In this document: positions 6,179 through 6,556 of the stretch, piece by piece
Position numbering within the stretch: position 1 is the stretch's first letter
Layout: each line of letters begins with the position of its first letter
Assembly: GCA_945788155.1 (NCBI GenBank)
Contig: CALZKX010000097.1
Coordinates: 1 to 6,556 of the forward strand
Reading direction: 5' to 3'
Source: an uncultured Flavobacteriaceae bacterium
GTDB taxonomy: Bacteria; Bacteroidota; Bacteroidia; Flavobacteriales; Flavobacteriaceae
DNA length: 6,556 nt
Notes under the pieces: generated by a model
What the model saw: the letters and a program-made list of their open reading frames with translations, nothing else
What the model was told of the DNA's origin: nothing
Databases searched by the model: none
Program-made: the position numbers and the translations under genes

Positions 6179-6556
6179 TTAAGCAGTAACCGAGTACATT
6201 TTTTCTCGTAATTCTTTAATCTTTGGGTTTTGCATATACTCATCAAAGGTGGTGTAACGATCTATTATTCCGTTAGGTGTTAACTCTACCACTCGAGTTG
6301 CCAAAGTTTGTGCAAACTCATGGTCATGAGTTGTAAACAACACAGTGCCTTTAAAGTTTTTTAGCGAGTTATTAAATGCTGTAATACTTTCTAAGTCTAA
6401 ATGGTTTGTTGGTTCATCCAGCTTCAATACATTGGCACGAAGCATCATCATTCTAGATAACATACAACGTACTTTTTCTCCACCCGATAATACATTTGCT
6501 GTTTTTAAAGCTTCTTCACCACTAAAAATCATTTTTCCTAAAAACCCTCTTACATA
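6179..6556 (-). CDS. ABC-F family ATPase (YbiT-like), C-terminal part only
   Basis: The frame is open through the right edge of the window, and the visible 125 residues are the end of the second nucleotide-binding domain of an ABC-F protein. These are soluble tandem-ATPase factors that act on the ribosome (family knowledge); full-length members have about 520-550 residues. Visible are the approach to the signature (YVRGFLGKMIFSGEE), the signature LSGGE (23-27 of this fragment), Walker B with Asp47 and Glu48, the D-loop NHLD (51-54) and the H-loop His77 in FTTHDHEF. The tail ELTPNGIIDRYTTFDEYM matches the YbiT branch (E. coli ELTPERVID-like end) rather than EttA or Uup, and no long C-terminal extension follows. 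The Met at 6532 is internal, since eight conserved codons precede it. Walker B reads VLKLDE, with Lys45 where a hydrophobic residue is normal. It converges on the DUF2007 gene with a 24-bp gap. Confidence 0.93.
   Translation of the reverse strand, partial: YVRGFLGKMIFSGEEALKTANVLSGGEKVRCMLSRMMMLRANVLKLDEPTNHLDLESITAFNNSLKNFKGTVLFTTHDHEFAQTLATRVVELTPNGIIDRYTTFDEYMQNPKIKELREKMYSVTA

Overview
The window is AT-rich DNA carrying typical Bacteroidota housekeeping genes, and it fits best with a marine Flavobacteriaceae genome. The evidence is the strong A/T bias at third codon positions, the absence of clear Shine-Dalgarno sites before the starts, a candidate TAnnTTT-type -7 box, and proteins that read as flavobacterial orthologues (PheT, a YbiT-like ABC-F, a DUF2007 protein). 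The genus cannot be fixed from the sequence alone.

Layout. The left edge (1-1772, + strand) is the C-terminal three quarters of pheT, cut by the window. It runs into a four-gene set on the - strand that meets it tail to tail with only 2 bp between stop codons. In order of transcription (right to left) this set is a group II PLP-dependent decarboxylase (5640-4204), an exported DmpA/P1-type aminopeptidase (4189-3053), a TSUP (TauE/SafE) membrane transporter (3038-2301) and a GNAT acetyltransferase (2299-1775). The gaps are 14, 14 and 1 bp, so the four are very probably one operon. To the right, a 280-bp intergenic region separates this operon from a divergent DUF2007 gene (5921-6154, +). The 3' end of an ABC-F ATPase gene (6179-6556, -) converges on that gene and leaves the window.

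The most notable non-coding feature is a 151-bp element at 5676-5826 bounded by a perfect 16-bp inverted repeat. Inside it are two further perfect inverted repeats (11 bp and 9 bp) side by side, so either strand could fold into a closed stem carrying two hairpins. It looks like a MITE-type element or a structured leader, and it sits exactly where the operon's promoter or 5' leader should be.

How the genes might work together: a peptidase, an amino-acid decarboxylase, an acetyltransferase and a small-anion exporter could form a peptide -> amino acid -> amine -> N-acetyl-amine or sulfonate route. This is inferred from gene order only; the decarboxylase substrate is not readable from the sequence. 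Two residue-level oddities are also recorded: a Lys inside the Walker B strand of the ABC-F protein, and a Trp where I recall a functional Tyr in DmpA.
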